Under the pieces are notes generated by a model. That model was not told the DNA's origin. It searched no databases and saw only the letters and a program-made list of their open reading frames with translations. Below, in pieces: positions 33,231 to 41,948 of a stretch of DNA of 64,000 bases. The translations under genes and the position numbers were made by a program. The stretch lies in contig OZ253476.1 of NCBI GenBank assembly GCA_965261795.1, positions 2,232,001 to 2,296,000 of the forward strand, read 5' to 3'. Numbering within the stretch: the first letter of the stretch is position 1; every line of letters begins with the position of its first letter. The stretch is from CBDCFV01 sp965261795 (GTDB taxonomy: Bacteria > Chloroflexota > Dehalococcoidia > Lucifugimonadales > UBA3495).

Positions 33231-34289
33231 TTATTTTATCTCGTGAGTGACCGCAGTGGAGCCGATCTTGGGACCCCAACTGGGTATTACCGACGCCGCG
33301 TTGGACTCTTCGCCTCCGGCAAACACCAGAAGTATGTCATCCGGGGTTGGAATCAAAGAGACATAAGCGTCTTCGTCACCGCTCTCCAAGTCACCCGGCA
33401 AGCCATGGACGCTTTTCAAGGCGGCCACAGAGCGTTGGATGCGGCTGTGCAGGTACTCTCGCACTTGCTTCTTGGTCCAGTCCCGCCACAGCTTGGCGTT
33501 GCCGGCGATGGTGACGGCGATTTGGCCTTGCCGGATATCGTCATGACGGTCGCCCACAGACCCGGTCATCGCCATGCTGCTGCCCAGCGTAGACGCGACA
33601 TCCACTATGCTGTCCAGTATAGCGTTGGGATGTCCCACGGCACGGACTTGACGGGGACCCTCAGACGCGAACACCGTCACCGTGCTTTGCTCGGCGGCGA
33701 ACCCCCGCTCAACGTGCAGAGGATTCCAGTGGGTATCCGTTTCAGCCTCGGCAATGCAATAGCTGTATTTGCCCGGATGTCCGATGACGCTGCGGTCGAA
33801 CAAACCGGGAATGGATGCGCAGGCATTCATCAGTATCAGCCGGATGGCTCTTCCGATGGTAGCGTTGGCCCGGTTGCCCGGCCCGAAAAGGTTGTTGCGG
33901 GAGTTGATGCCTAACTCCCGCGTCTTCGGGCCATTTACTATGACCAGGATGCCCGCGCCGCCCATGCTGGAGGACGGGCCGATGAGGTTGAACGTAGGAT
34001 CGAGCATCGCGGAAGTGGCGGTCAGCACCACCGGCAGGTATTCGGGCAGGCACCCCGCCATCACCGCGTTGGCAGCCACTTTACCGACGGTGATTTCCCT
34101 GCGCCGCTCCGGTAGTTCCCCGACAACCTCCGAAGCCGGGCGGCCGCACTGTTCCAGGAATTGGGCCACCCGCCGCTCCGTAGGAGGGACCACCGGAAGG
34201 CCGTCGGTCCACCCGAGTTCATAACAGCGTTCTATGGCATCTAGGGCGTCGTCCCAGTTTACAGTCGTTGTGTCGCCAATTTCACTCAA
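33231..34289 (-). CDS. Conserved protein of unknown function, operon partner of the UGSC selenoprotein
   Basis: A 352-residue soluble protein. It has the conserved-looking segments GWTDGLPVVPPTERRV near the N-terminus, MAGCLPEYLPVVLTA, and GNRANATIGRAIRLILMN in the middle. No nucleotide-binding or TM motif is seen; several Cys residues (AGCLPEY, NACASI, YSYCIAE) could pair with a selenol/thiol partner. The start is TTG 34289 with an AGGAG site upstream. It precedes the selenoprotein by 30 bp on the same strand, so the two form an operon and probably one enzyme. Function is unknown. Confidence 0.8.
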   Translation of the reverse strand: MSEIGDTTTVNWDDALDAIERCYELGWTDGLPVVPPTERRVAQFLEQCGRPASEVVGELPERRREITVGKVAANAVMAGCLPEYLPVVLTATSAMLDPTFNLIGPSSSMGGAGILVIVNGPKTRELGINSRNNLFGPGNRANATIGRAIRLILMNACASIPGLFDRSVIGHPGKYSYCIAEAETDTHWNPLHVERGFAAEQSTVTVFASEGPRQVRAVGHPNAILDSIVDVASTLGSSMAMTGSVGDRHDDIRQGQIAVTIAGNAKLWRDWTKKQVREYLHSRIQRSVAALKSVHGLPGDLESGDEDAYVSLIPTPDDILLVFAGGEESNAASVIPSWGPKIGSTAVTHEIK

Positions 34290-34327
34290 GGGTCTGCTGC
34301 TCCTGTAGGGTTTCGCCGTGTCGTAGG

Positions 34328-34606
34328 TCAGTTAGCTTGCGGCGCCTGGGTGGGCGGATAGAATATCGCCGCGCCGTCTGCGTCGTGGCGATGGAAATAG
34401 ATCGCCTCCAGTATACGTTGCGTATCCGCCCGCCGTTCTTGGGCTTCCCTCCGGATTTCCTCGCGTAATTCTTCCCGAGTCGCCCGATTGTCCTCCCGGC
34501 TTTCCCTGCGGGTCGCCCGAATTTCCGACATCAGCCAGTAGAAAGCTCCGGCGCCCAAAAGGAGCAACGAGAACCAAGCCCCGACGAAGACCTCAACTGT
34601 TACCAT
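34328..34606 (-). CDS. Small membrane-anchored coiled-coil protein
   Basis: A 92-residue protein: one N-terminal transmembrane helix (about 8-28), then a strongly charged Arg/Glu helix of roughly 40 residues (ATREELREEIRREAQ...) that should form a coiled coil, and a short tail. No family is recognised; such proteins are often scaffold or toxin-like small membrane proteins. It is separate from the UGSC operon (38 bp upstream of its start). Confidence 0.6.
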   Translation of the reverse strand: MVTVEVFVGAWFSLLLLGAGAFYWLMSEIRATRRESREDNRATREELREEIRREAQERRADTQRILEAIYFHRHDADGAAIFYPPTQAPQAN

Positions 34607-34681
34607 AGGTTAACCGTCATTACCGTCTGGACCATCGGCGCGCCACTGTCACCCGGCGGTGCACCGCAGTCGATCCATAGC

Positions 34682-35629
34682 CTACCACTGGCGCTCATAC
34701 TTGGAGAAGCTCCTCAGCACCTTGGGCGGGTCCATCTTAGAGCCGCGAATGGTGAAGGACACTTCGGCCACGTAGAGGTCTCCCTTGGAGTCCACGGCGA
34801 TTCCGTGGGGCGCGATGAACTGCCCGGGGCCTTCGCCTTCTTCCGGACTACCGAACATGCAGACCCGGTTACCTTCCAAGTCGTAAATCGTTACCCGGTG
34901 GCCCAGCCCCGGCGCCTCGTCCACGCCACCCATGCCGTTCAACTCTCCAACGTAGATATGGTCCTGCCATAGCACCATGGAGTCGGGGCGGTGGATGTTG
35001 CTCCACATGGTTATGAAGTTGCCTTGGGCGTCGAAAATCTGGATGCGATGGCATTCGCGGTCAACGACGTAGACCCGGTCGTTGCTATCGACGGCGATGT
35101 TGTGGGGCCGGATGAACTGGCCGGCGTCGATGCCGGGTTCGCCCCAAGAGAACTTGTACTCGCCGGAGCCGGTGAACACGTGAATGCGAGAGTTGCCGTA
35201 GCCGTCGGAGACGTACACGTCGCCATTGCTGGGCATGATGGCGGCGGAGGTGGGCCGGTTGAAGGCTTGGCCGCTCCAAGCCGGGGCCGGCTGGTTCCGC
35301 TCCCCGATTTCCATTAGTTTATCGCCTTCCGAGCTGAACTTCTGGATAGTGTGGATACCGTCGTCGGCAGCCAACACCGAGTCATCGTGGGAGATGTAAA
35401 GGCCGTGGGTGCGGTTGCTGAACAGACCTTCCCCGAAACTGCGGATGAAGTTGCCTTCCCGGTCGAATACCATGATAGGGTGCTCGCCGCGGGTCAGGAC
35501 ATAAACATTGTCCTGGGAGTCGACGGCCACGCCGGGGCACTCGTGGAAAGCCATACCGTCCGGGAGCTTGGCCCATCCGTCCACGAACTTGTAACGAAAA
35601 TCTCCAGAGCCGTAAACCTCGTCAGCCAT
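34682..35629 (-). CDS. NHL-repeat beta-propeller protein
   Basis: A 315-residue protein made of about six NHL-type repeats, each with the pattern P(H/G)xIAVDSxxxVYVxDxxxxRIxxF, for example RPHNIAVDSNDRVYVVD and APHGIAVDSKGDLYVAE. No signal peptide is seen. It resembles peptidyl-alpha-hydroxyglycine amidating-lyase-like propellers, common in SAR202-type genomes. A binding or lyase role is possible but not shown. Confidence 0.88.
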   Translation of the reverse strand: MADEVYGSGDFRYKFVDGWAKLPDGMAFHECPGVAVDSQDNVYVLTRGEHPIMVFDREGNFIRSFGEGLFSNRTHGLYISHDDSVLAADDGIHTIQKFSSEGDKLMEIGERNQPAPAWSGQAFNRPTSAAIMPSNGDVYVSDGYGNSRIHVFTGSGEYKFSWGEPGIDAGQFIRPHNIAVDSNDRVYVVDRECHRIQIFDAQGNFITMWSNIHRPDSMVLWQDHIYVGELNGMGGVDEAPGLGHRVTIYDLEGNRVCMFGSPEEGEGPGQFIAPHGIAVDSKGDLYVAEVSFTIRGSKMDPPKVLRSFSKYERQW

Positions 35630-35852
35630 TAAAAATCACCTCGCTGTTGTAGCGGTTATATACCGATGCCTGAAGGAGAAAGGGGCATTGCCAGACTGCC
35701 CCGACACTCGGCTATCCTAAAGTTTGGCCCTTGGGGTGTCAATGGGCTGGCCTGTAACGCGAGGGCATGTGCAAAGTCGTCCCCACGTGGTGCGGGCGGG
35801 ACGCCCGCGTTCCTTTTTGAGATAGTCACCTGGGGTAGGCCAAATCTTTCCG
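35630..35852. other. Intergenic spacer with long GCGGGCGGGACGCCCGC hairpin
   Basis: There is no gene. The palindrome GCGGGCGGGACGCCCGC lies at 35792-35808, followed by GTTCCTTTTTG, so read rightward it could act as an intrinsic terminator. It belongs to the same dispersed hairpin family as 21638-21660. Confidence 0.55.
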
Positions 35853-36182
35853 TCAGCCAAGAGACCCACGGGCGGGATATTTCCTGGGCGAGGGGAGGAT
35901 GGCGTTGAGCAGCGCTTCGGGGTCGGGGGCGGTGTTTTTACGCTGGCAATCCAGCAGGTAGTTGTTGGCCGCGCCCAGTGGGAGGAGCCGGTAACCGGCG
36001 TCTATTACCCGGCGGATGAAGGGCTGGATTCCGGGCAAAGGCTTGTGGTCGGACTGGGCGACGAACCAACGATGGCAAAGGTCCTGACTCAGGAGGTCCA
36101 GCCGATAAGCGGCCAGTTCGCGGGCCAATTTCCGTTGAAGGGCGCGGACGCGAGCGCGGATGGCGTTTATTTCACTTCTCAT
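35853..36182 (-). CDS. Hypothetical basic helical protein
   Basis: A 109-residue, Arg/Leu-rich protein starting MRSEINAIRARVRALQRKLARE, clearly helical or coiled-coil in its first 30 residues. The middle reads PGIQPFIRRVIDAGYRLLPLG. No family is recognised. It is isolated between an NHL gene and a gene-poor stretch. It may be real or a remnant of a mobile element. Confidence 0.55.
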   Translation of the reverse strand: MRSEINAIRARVRALQRKLARELAAYRLDLLSQDLCHRWFVAQSDHKPLPGIQPFIRRVIDAGYRLLPLGAANNYLLDCQRKNTAPDPEALLNAILPSPRKYPARGSLG

Positions 36183-36769
36183 GGTGCCTAAACTCCTCGG
36201 ATGGTCTATTTGCCGGAGGGAGATCCGGGCATTTCAGAATTACGGACATTTGCGGACATTTCAGGACATTGGGAGAGGGCATCGGAGTTGGAAGGGACTT
36301 CGAGGTCCCGGTCGAGACTGGACAGCTTGTGGCTGGCGGGATTTCTACTCATCAATCATCATGTTGCCTCAGTGGCCTTCTTGGACTTGTCCACGTCCCA
36401 TTGGACGTTAGCAGGACAAGAGATATGGTAGAGAGGTGTATTACGAGTTGGCAAGGGGGAAGTGTCAGTGGTAGCGCCGTGCAAAATGGGACAGCGAAAA
36501 ATGAGGAGAGTTTTATAGTGACGAAACTCGGATTTTAGTTGACCTAGAGTGATTTACGGAAATCGTAGACTGATGTTGTTGAAGCACATTTCCGTAGCTT
36601 TGCAGCCTTCGTCCACCTGGCCTCGTGGGTGATTGAGACCAGGACTACCAGAAGGACCGCGGAAGAGCCAGTCTACAAGGCCAGCGGCAAAGTTGGCCCG
36701 TACAGCACTCAAGCGCCACTGGCCTTGGTGGCCTGACGGTCACATGGTCTGAAGGGAACTTACCCTTGC
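36183..36769. other. Gene-poor stretch
   Basis: No convincing gene. The element GGACATT occurs three times within 36240-36270, spaced about 11-13 bases. Frames here are short and of atypical composition. It may be the scar of a lost gene or element. Confidence 0.4.
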
Positions 36770-37441
36770 TTACCGGTCTTCTCTTTCGTCCGAGTCGTCC
36801 GTCTCCTCAATCTCCACAGGTTCCTTGGCCCCTTGGACACGAACTTCGGTGACTGCGAAGTTCCCGACCTTGATCGGAATACCCCGCTCGTCATCGGCAA
36901 AGACAACGCCGGTTGCGCTATCAAACACCCACCCTGGAGCATTCGCGGTGCATTTGTCATCGAAGCAGATTGTGGTAGTCGTCGCGACCGGGGTCATCGC
37001 GGCCCCGAGATGCTCCTTATACGCACCCAACGGCACGGCCACGAACCCACCCCGAGGAAGCATTACCACCCCTTCCGATATGGTCTCGGTGTCGGTATGG
37101 CGACTGCTGGCGTCGTAGGTGATGTAGGACCCATTTTCTACTTTCTGGTAACTGCCTGTGTCGTTAACCGTGCCGACAATGGTCTGAATGTCGTCCGCTG
37201 CAATAACCTCCTCGATCCACTCGTTCCGAGAGGTATACGTCAGCTTTCTGGTCTGGTTGATGGTGGTGTCGTTCACCGGGGCCTTGACGGTGTATGTCAT
37301 AGTTAGGGAAGGCCAGTCTCGCAAGTCCGCCGTTGCCCGGTCCCCAGTCAGCAGGACGAATGCTGTTACGCCCGCCACTATGGCCAGCACCGCGCTGATG
37401 GAAAACAGTGTGGCTCGCCGAGTCATTGCTTTGCTGAACAT
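36770..37441 (-). CDS. Membrane-anchored extracytoplasmic protein of unknown function
   Basis: A 223-residue protein with one N-terminal anchor helix (ISAVLAIVAGVTAFVLL) and a beta-rich exported domain containing one Cys pair (ICFDDKCTANAPGW). The C-terminus is a very acidic tail (EIEETDDSDEREDR). ATG 37441, preceded by GGAGGA, is preferred over TTG 37453. It lies 30 bp downstream of the frameshifted gene on the same strand, suggesting a two-gene exported unit. The beta-domain (SLTMTYTVKAP ... RKLTYTSRNEW) recalls lipoprotein-type sensors. No function is proposed. Confidence 0.7.
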   Translation of the reverse strand: MFSKAMTRRATLFSISAVLAIVAGVTAFVLLTGDRATADLRDWPSLTMTYTVKAPVNDTTINQTRKLTYTSRNEWIEEVIAADDIQTIVGTVNDTGSYQKVENGSYITYDASSRHTDTETISEGVVMLPRGGFVAVPLGAYKEHLGAAMTPVATTTTICFDDKCTANAPGWVFDSATGVVFADDERGIPIKVGNFAVTEVRVQGAKEPVEIEETDDSDEREDR

Positions 37442-37471
37442 GTCGTCCTCCAAAATCTTGCAAACGTAGGG

Positions 37472-37950
37472 CTACTCCAGATAGTGACGGTTCGGTACCC
37501 CGTTAATCTCCATGTCGTACCCGATGCAGTGGACGGCTTTGTAGCGGACCACATCATCAACCCTGGCCCCATAGTACATTGTCACGCTCAAGTCGAACTG
37601 GTGATAGTTCAGGCCAGGACTCCCTGTACTCCGCCATATGCTACTGGACGTGGATTGCTTCAAGTGCCAGTCGTTTTCAGCCCACCAGTAATAGTTGGTC
37701 TTGAAGTGCTGCCATACCCGCAAAAAGGTACATGGATAAACCGGCTTTCGGCCTCCATAAACAACACGGTCCGCAGTGGCGGAAAAATCGGATCAGTTTC
37801 TTTCGTGTACCGGACCTTGCTGGAATGGGAAATCCGTTCGCCGTCGGTAAGGTCGTCACGGGTAATCGGGCCGTTCCACAGGGAGTTGGCCGACACCACC
37901 TTGGGAAGATCGTCATGGTAATGCTGCTGTACCAGCACCGCGGTGTCCAT
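37472..37950 (-). pseudogene. Hypothetical exported-type protein interrupted by a frameshift
   Basis: Two overlapping minus-strand frames (37660-37950 and 37472-37723) read as one protein of about 159 residues if one base is changed at the run of five T (A on the plus strand, near 37726-37730). The first ends in sensible sequence ...AESRFIHVPF and the second continues LRVWQHFKTNYYWWAEND.... No family is recognised. Either a true frameshift or a homopolymer sequencing error is possible. Confidence 0.6.
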
Positions 37951-38339
37951 CGGGGGTTTACGTCCGGGGGAGGCTAGGCGCGTTTGCCGGACGGGATAAG
38001 TAGGACTTACCCTACCATTGAGGCCAAAACAAACCTACCCTAGCACCGGGTCGCTGAATGTCCACAGGCCCTAAACTAATACCAAGGTGAAATACGCATA
38101 TCTAGGAAGCCAATCGGCGGCACTGGATCGCTTTCCAAGTATAGGTGGAAGAGACTTACCGTGGTGCCTAAGCCAATCTTCATCGCTCCACAAATGTAGA
38201 TTCCACCTTGGCTTTAGTTTAGTCAGTGGAGGGAGGGGCCTGTGCCAAGTCGCTCTCCACTTGGCGTAGGCAGGAATCAAGAGTCATTCGCTGACGGTAA
38301 CGTTCCTTTACCTCGGCGCGTATGGATTCCCGCCTTCGC
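37951..38339. other. Intergenic stretch before the tandem array
   Basis: No supported gene. A TTCCCGCCTTCGCGGGAA hairpin marks its right end (about 38327-38344) and appears to be the source unit of the array that follows. Confidence 0.45.
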
Positions 38340-38575
38340 GGGAATGACGGTGGAGCATCGGGAATGACGGGTTGGGTGCGGGAATGATGGTGGGGTGCGG
38401 GAATGACGGTGGAGCATCGGGAATGACGGGTTGGGTGCGGGAATGATGGTGGGGTGCGGGAATGACGGTGGAGCATCGGGAATGACGGGTTGGGTGCGGG
38501 AATGATGGTGGGGTGCGGGAATGACGGTGGGGCATCGGGAATGACAGGTTGGGTGCGGGAGTGACGGATGGCACC
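38340..38575. repeat. 59-bp tandem repeat array built from three 20-bp REP-like submonomers
   Basis: Units begin at 38340, 38399, 38458 and 38517 with an exact 59-bp period; the first three are identical over most of their length and the fourth is degenerate. Each unit is three diverged copies of GGGAATGACGG plus 8-9 bases. The monomer is the right half of the neighbouring REP hairpin (CGCGGGAATGACGG). There are no spacers, so it is not CRISPR. Frames through it on the minus strand are low-complexity and not genes. Confidence 0.9.
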
Positions 38576-38670
38576 GTGGGGGCCATGTATAAGGCATAAA
38601 AAGGGCAACGATACTTTTAATGTCGTTGCCCTTGGCGCTCCTGGTGCGTTGTCGCGTACTTGTAACCTGG

Positions 38671-40266
38671 TCAGCGGATGATGTCCTGGCCCTCCCCTTT
38701 GAGGTAATCAGCGGTGCGCAACGCCAGCGCTTGTATTGTGGGAGTGGGATTGATGCAAGCGCCGGTGGTGAAGATGCTGCCGTCGATGATCATCAGGTTG
38801 GGCACGTCGTGGGCCCGGCCCCACCGGTCCACCACCGAATTGGAAGGGTCGTCTCCCATCCTGGCGGTGCCCAGCAGGTGCCAGCCCGCGTTGCGTCGCA
38901 CCTTGTCCGACAGGAGGTTCTTGGCGCCGGCGGCTTCCAGTGCCTCCGATGCACGGGCCAGCCCGTGGTCCAGCATCCGGTCCGTATTCTCGCTGAGCGT
39001 GTATTGTATTCTGGGGGCCGGTATTCCGTGGCTGTCGGTCAATACCGGGTCCAGTGTCACTTGGTTGTGTTCCTCGGGCAGGTCTTCGGTCATGATGGTA
39101 ATACCGATGGCGTGGCCGTACCTTTCCCGGAAATTCCCGTGGTGGCTCGCTCCCCAAGGGACCCGAATACCCAGGAGACCGCCGAGCGCGGTAGCCAATG
39201 GCGGGGAACCCTGTCCCATCACTTGCAGGTCATATCCCCGTACAAAGCCCCTGCCGGCGTCGGTCTCGTAAAACTCTTGACTCAACATAGTGCTGCCGCG
39301 AGGACCGTCGTCAGCTCCCAGCCACTCATCAACATACCCGACCACGACGCCGGCCGGGTGGTGCATCAGGTTCTTGCCCACCAACCCGGAGCTGTTGGCC
39401 AAGCCGTCGGGGAACAGGTTGGACTTGGAGTTCAGCAGCAGGCGGGCAGTACCCACGCCATTGCAGGCCATAACTACGACCTTGGCCCGTTGCTCAAGCA
39501 GATTTCCTTGACTATCGTAATAGAGCGCCCCGGTGGCCCGGCCCGATTTGTCGACCAGGATTTCCCGGACACGGGCATGGGTCTTGAGCCGTGCGCCCTG
39601 CCGCAGCGCCTTGGGCCAGTAGTTCAGGTCGGCTCCGGCGGGGGACCGCAGGTAGCCGCCGTTGTCAGGCTTGCGCCCGTCATACGGAACGGACGAAAGA
39701 GCGGTGTCCGATGACCACCAGTGCCAGCCGAGCTTTTCGAACCCCTTGGCCAGCAACTCCCCTCCGGGGCGAATAGACAAGGGAGGGCAAGGACGCTCCG
39801 GCTTGAGAGGATAAGCCGGATCGCCGCGCAACCCGGAAACGCCGATTATCCGGTCGTTTTGATCGTAGTAGGGTTCCAGTTCCGCGTAGGACAATGGCCA
39901 GTCGTCGGCCACTCCATCCACGGTCTTCAGCCGGAAGTCCGACGGATGAAACCGCGGGATGTGAGACCCCCAGTGGATGGTGCTACCCCCAACGGCATTG
40001 AACATCAGGGGCGAGATGGGTGATTCCGATTCGTTGAGCGGGTAGTCCTCCGGTAGTCCCCTGACATTGGGGCTGGGATGAAAGTCGGTCTGCCAGTGTA
40101 TGTGAGCATCCGGCTCACTGGTTGGGAAGGCATTGTGAGGCACCCATCCCCCCTGCTCCAAGCAGACCACTTTGATACCGGCCTGGGTCAGGCTCCAAGT
40201 AAAGGCCGCGCTGGAAGCTCCGGCGCCAATGACTAAAACGTCCGCAATGTCTTGGTCCGTGGCCAT
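38671..40266 (-). CDS. GMC-family FAD-dependent oxidoreductase
   Basis: A 531-residue flavoenzyme of the glucose-methanol-choline family. The N-terminal FAD motif is VLVIGAGASSAAFTW, with GGSTIHWGSHIPRF as the second FAD segment. The C-terminal catalytic region carries WHLLGTARMG (active-site His) and CINPTPTIQALALRTADYL. Start ATG 40266, with AGGAGG just before it, removes an unsupported 28-residue extension. It resembles membrane-linked gluconate-2-dehydrogenase-like GMC enzymes. The alcohol or sugar substrate is unknown. Confidence 0.92.
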   Translation of the reverse strand: MATDQDIADVLVIGAGASSAAFTWSLTQAGIKVVCLEQGGWVPHNAFPTSEPDAHIHWQTDFHPSPNVRGLPEDYPLNESESPISPLMFNAVGGSTIHWGSHIPRFHPSDFRLKTVDGVADDWPLSYAELEPYYDQNDRIIGVSGLRGDPAYPLKPERPCPPLSIRPGGELLAKGFEKLGWHWWSSDTALSSVPYDGRKPDNGGYLRSPAGADLNYWPKALRQGARLKTHARVREILVDKSGRATGALYYDSQGNLLEQRAKVVVMACNGVGTARLLLNSKSNLFPDGLANSSGLVGKNLMHHPAGVVVGYVDEWLGADDGPRGSTMLSQEFYETDAGRGFVRGYDLQVMGQGSPPLATALGGLLGIRVPWGASHHGNFRERYGHAIGITIMTEDLPEEHNQVTLDPVLTDSHGIPAPRIQYTLSENTDRMLDHGLARASEALEAAGAKNLLSDKVRRNAGWHLLGTARMGDDPSNSVVDRWGRAHDVPNLMIIDGSIFTTGACINPTPTIQALALRTADYLKGEGQDIIR

Positions 40267-40357
40267 ACATCCTCCTGATTTGGTAACGCTGCGCCATCCC
40301 CAGTCGCTTGGACTGCCTTGGCAGCCGTTTACTTTCCTTATCCACAGCATTTCTGGA

Positions 40358-40375
40358 TTCCCGCCTTCGCGGGAA
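40358..40375. repeat. REP-like hairpin TTCCCGCCTTCGCGGGAA
   Basis: A perfect palindrome with a CTTC-type loop in the spacer between thiolase and GMC genes. The same family occurs near 38327-38344, 41805-41822, 58645-58662 and 58714-58731. Confidence 0.75.
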
Positions 40376-40458
40376 AGACGGGACGGGTTCCTGGTCTGCC
40401 GAGGGGTGGGTTTCTGGTCTGCCGTGCCACCCGCCGGAACGGCGGGCGGCGAGGGGCA

Positions 40459-41658
40459 CTAATTCTTGCGTTCGAAGACCGCCGCGACGCCTTGTCCGCC
40501 GCCGACGCACATGGTTTCCAGCCCGAATTGGGCGTCCCGCCGCTCCATTTCGTGGAGAAGGGTTGTCAGGATGCGGGCGCCGGTAGCGGCGATTGGATGG
40601 CCCAAGGAAATCCCGGAGCCGTTGACGTTGAGCTTGTCTTCGTTAGGCAGTTTCCACTCGCGCAGGACGGACAGCACCTGGGCGGCAAACGCCTCGTTGA
40701 GTTCTATCAGGTCCATGTCGTCCAAGGATAGTCCGATCTTGTTCATGACCTTGGACACCGCGCCCACCGGGCCAATACCCATGTAGGCCGGATGGCATCC
40801 GGTGACGGCCCATCCACGCAGGTAGCCCATGGCCTTCAAGCCGAATTCCTCCAGCTTGTCCGCTGCGACTACCAAGCACACCGACGCAGCGTCGTTCTGA
40901 CTGCTGGCGTTGCCGGCGGTCACCGATCCATCTCTTGTCATAGGCCGCAAACGGCCGAGCACCTCCATCGAGGTGTCGGCCCTGGGTCCCTCGTCCTTGG
41001 CGAAGGGCACCGGGTCGCCGCGGCGTTGCGGGACCGGCACCGCCACAATCTGGTCCGCGAAAATACCGCCCTCCGATGCCGCCACAGCCCGTTGGTGGCT
41101 TCGCAGCGCGTATTCGTCCTGCTCTTCCCGGGTAATTTCGTACTGCTTGGCCAAGTTTTCCGCCGTCTCGATCATCCCGGATATGTAGCCAAACCGCTCA
41201 TCCGGCGACATGGTCTCCCTGGCGCGGTTCAGCCGGTCATGCATGGTTACCGAGCCGAAGCGGGCGCCCCATCGGGTCTCGTTCGTGTAGAACTCGGCGT
41301 TGCTCATGCTCTCGACACCGCCGGCGATGACTACGTCGGCATTCTCAGTCTGGACAAGCATGGAGGCGTTGAGAATGGCTTGCAGGCCAGATGAACAACG
41401 CCGGTCCAACTGGTATCCCGGGACCTCTATCGGCAGCCCGGCTTTCAACCCGGCTAACCGGCCGATTGCTGGATTCTCCCCGCTGGGATATCCGTGGCCC
41501 AGGATGACGTCGTCCACCTTGGTTGCTTCAAGCCCAGCCCGGCTCAGAGATTCTTGAATAACGATGCTTGCCAACTCTGCTGCCGAGACACCGCGCAGGC
41601 TGCCGCCAAATCCCCCCACGGGCGTCCTGACTGGTGAAACAATCGCGACTTCTCGCAT
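40459..41658 (-). CDS. Acetyl-CoA C-acyltransferase (thiolase)
   Basis: A 399-residue thiolase that condenses or cleaves acyl-CoA. The nucleophile Cys is in RRCSSGLQA, the His motif is SLGHPIAATGAR, and the C-terminal Cys is in CVGGGQGVA; NEAFAAQ is also present. ATG 41658, with GAGGGG upstream, gives MREVAIVSPVRTPVGGFGG, the normal N-terminus. No other beta-oxidation or PHB gene is adjacent, so degradative versus synthetic use is open. Confidence 0.94.
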   Translation of the reverse strand: MREVAIVSPVRTPVGGFGGSLRGVSAAELASIVIQESLSRAGLEATKVDDVILGHGYPSGENPAIGRLAGLKAGLPIEVPGYQLDRRCSSGLQAILNASMLVQTENADVVIAGGVESMSNAEFYTNETRWGARFGSVTMHDRLNRARETMSPDERFGYISGMIETAENLAKQYEITREEQDEYALRSHQRAVAASEGGIFADQIVAVPVPQRRGDPVPFAKDEGPRADTSMEVLGRLRPMTRDGSVTAGNASSQNDAASVCLVVAADKLEEFGLKAMGYLRGWAVTGCHPAYMGIGPVGAVSKVMNKIGLSLDDMDLIELNEAFAAQVLSVLREWKLPNEDKLNVNGSGISLGHPIAATGARILTTLLHEMERRDAQFGLETMCVGGGQGVAAVFERKN

Positions 41659-41804
41659 TTTTCCCCTCTTTATTAACGAAAATTCCAACAAGTGGTTACA
41701 TCAGCAGGTATGATAACCCGTGAAGCATTCCCTGTCGATTAGAGACTATCTCAAAACCAATCAGTCTCGCTGATTTCCCCACGTCGCTGACCGAGGCCTA
41801 TAGA

Positions 41805-41905
41805 TTCCCGCCTGCGCGGGAATGACGGGGTGGCAGCAGCGGGAATGACGGGGTGGCAGCAGCTGGAATGACGGGGTGGCAGCGGGAATGACGGGTTGAG
41901 CGCTG
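41805..41905. repeat. REP hairpin with short GGAATGACGGGGTGGCAGC iterations
   Basis: The hairpin TTCCCGCCTGCGCGGGAA (41805-41822) is followed by three or four imperfect copies of GGAATGACGGGGTGGCAGC, each 19-24 bases. It is a second, younger-looking example of array growth from the right arm of the same REP family as at 38340. Confidence 0.75.
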
Positions 41906-41948
41906 TACCAGGTTTGTTGGGTGCTGCGACAAGTTTTGAGATAGTTTC

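Noticed and set aside
38340..38575. CRISPR array
   Set aside because: The period is exact but the whole unit repeats, with no unique spacers and no cas genes.
38219..38608. Pro/His/Ser-repeat protein on the minus strand
   Set aside because: All three minus frames are open because the tandem array has no stops; no start signal or conserved composition.
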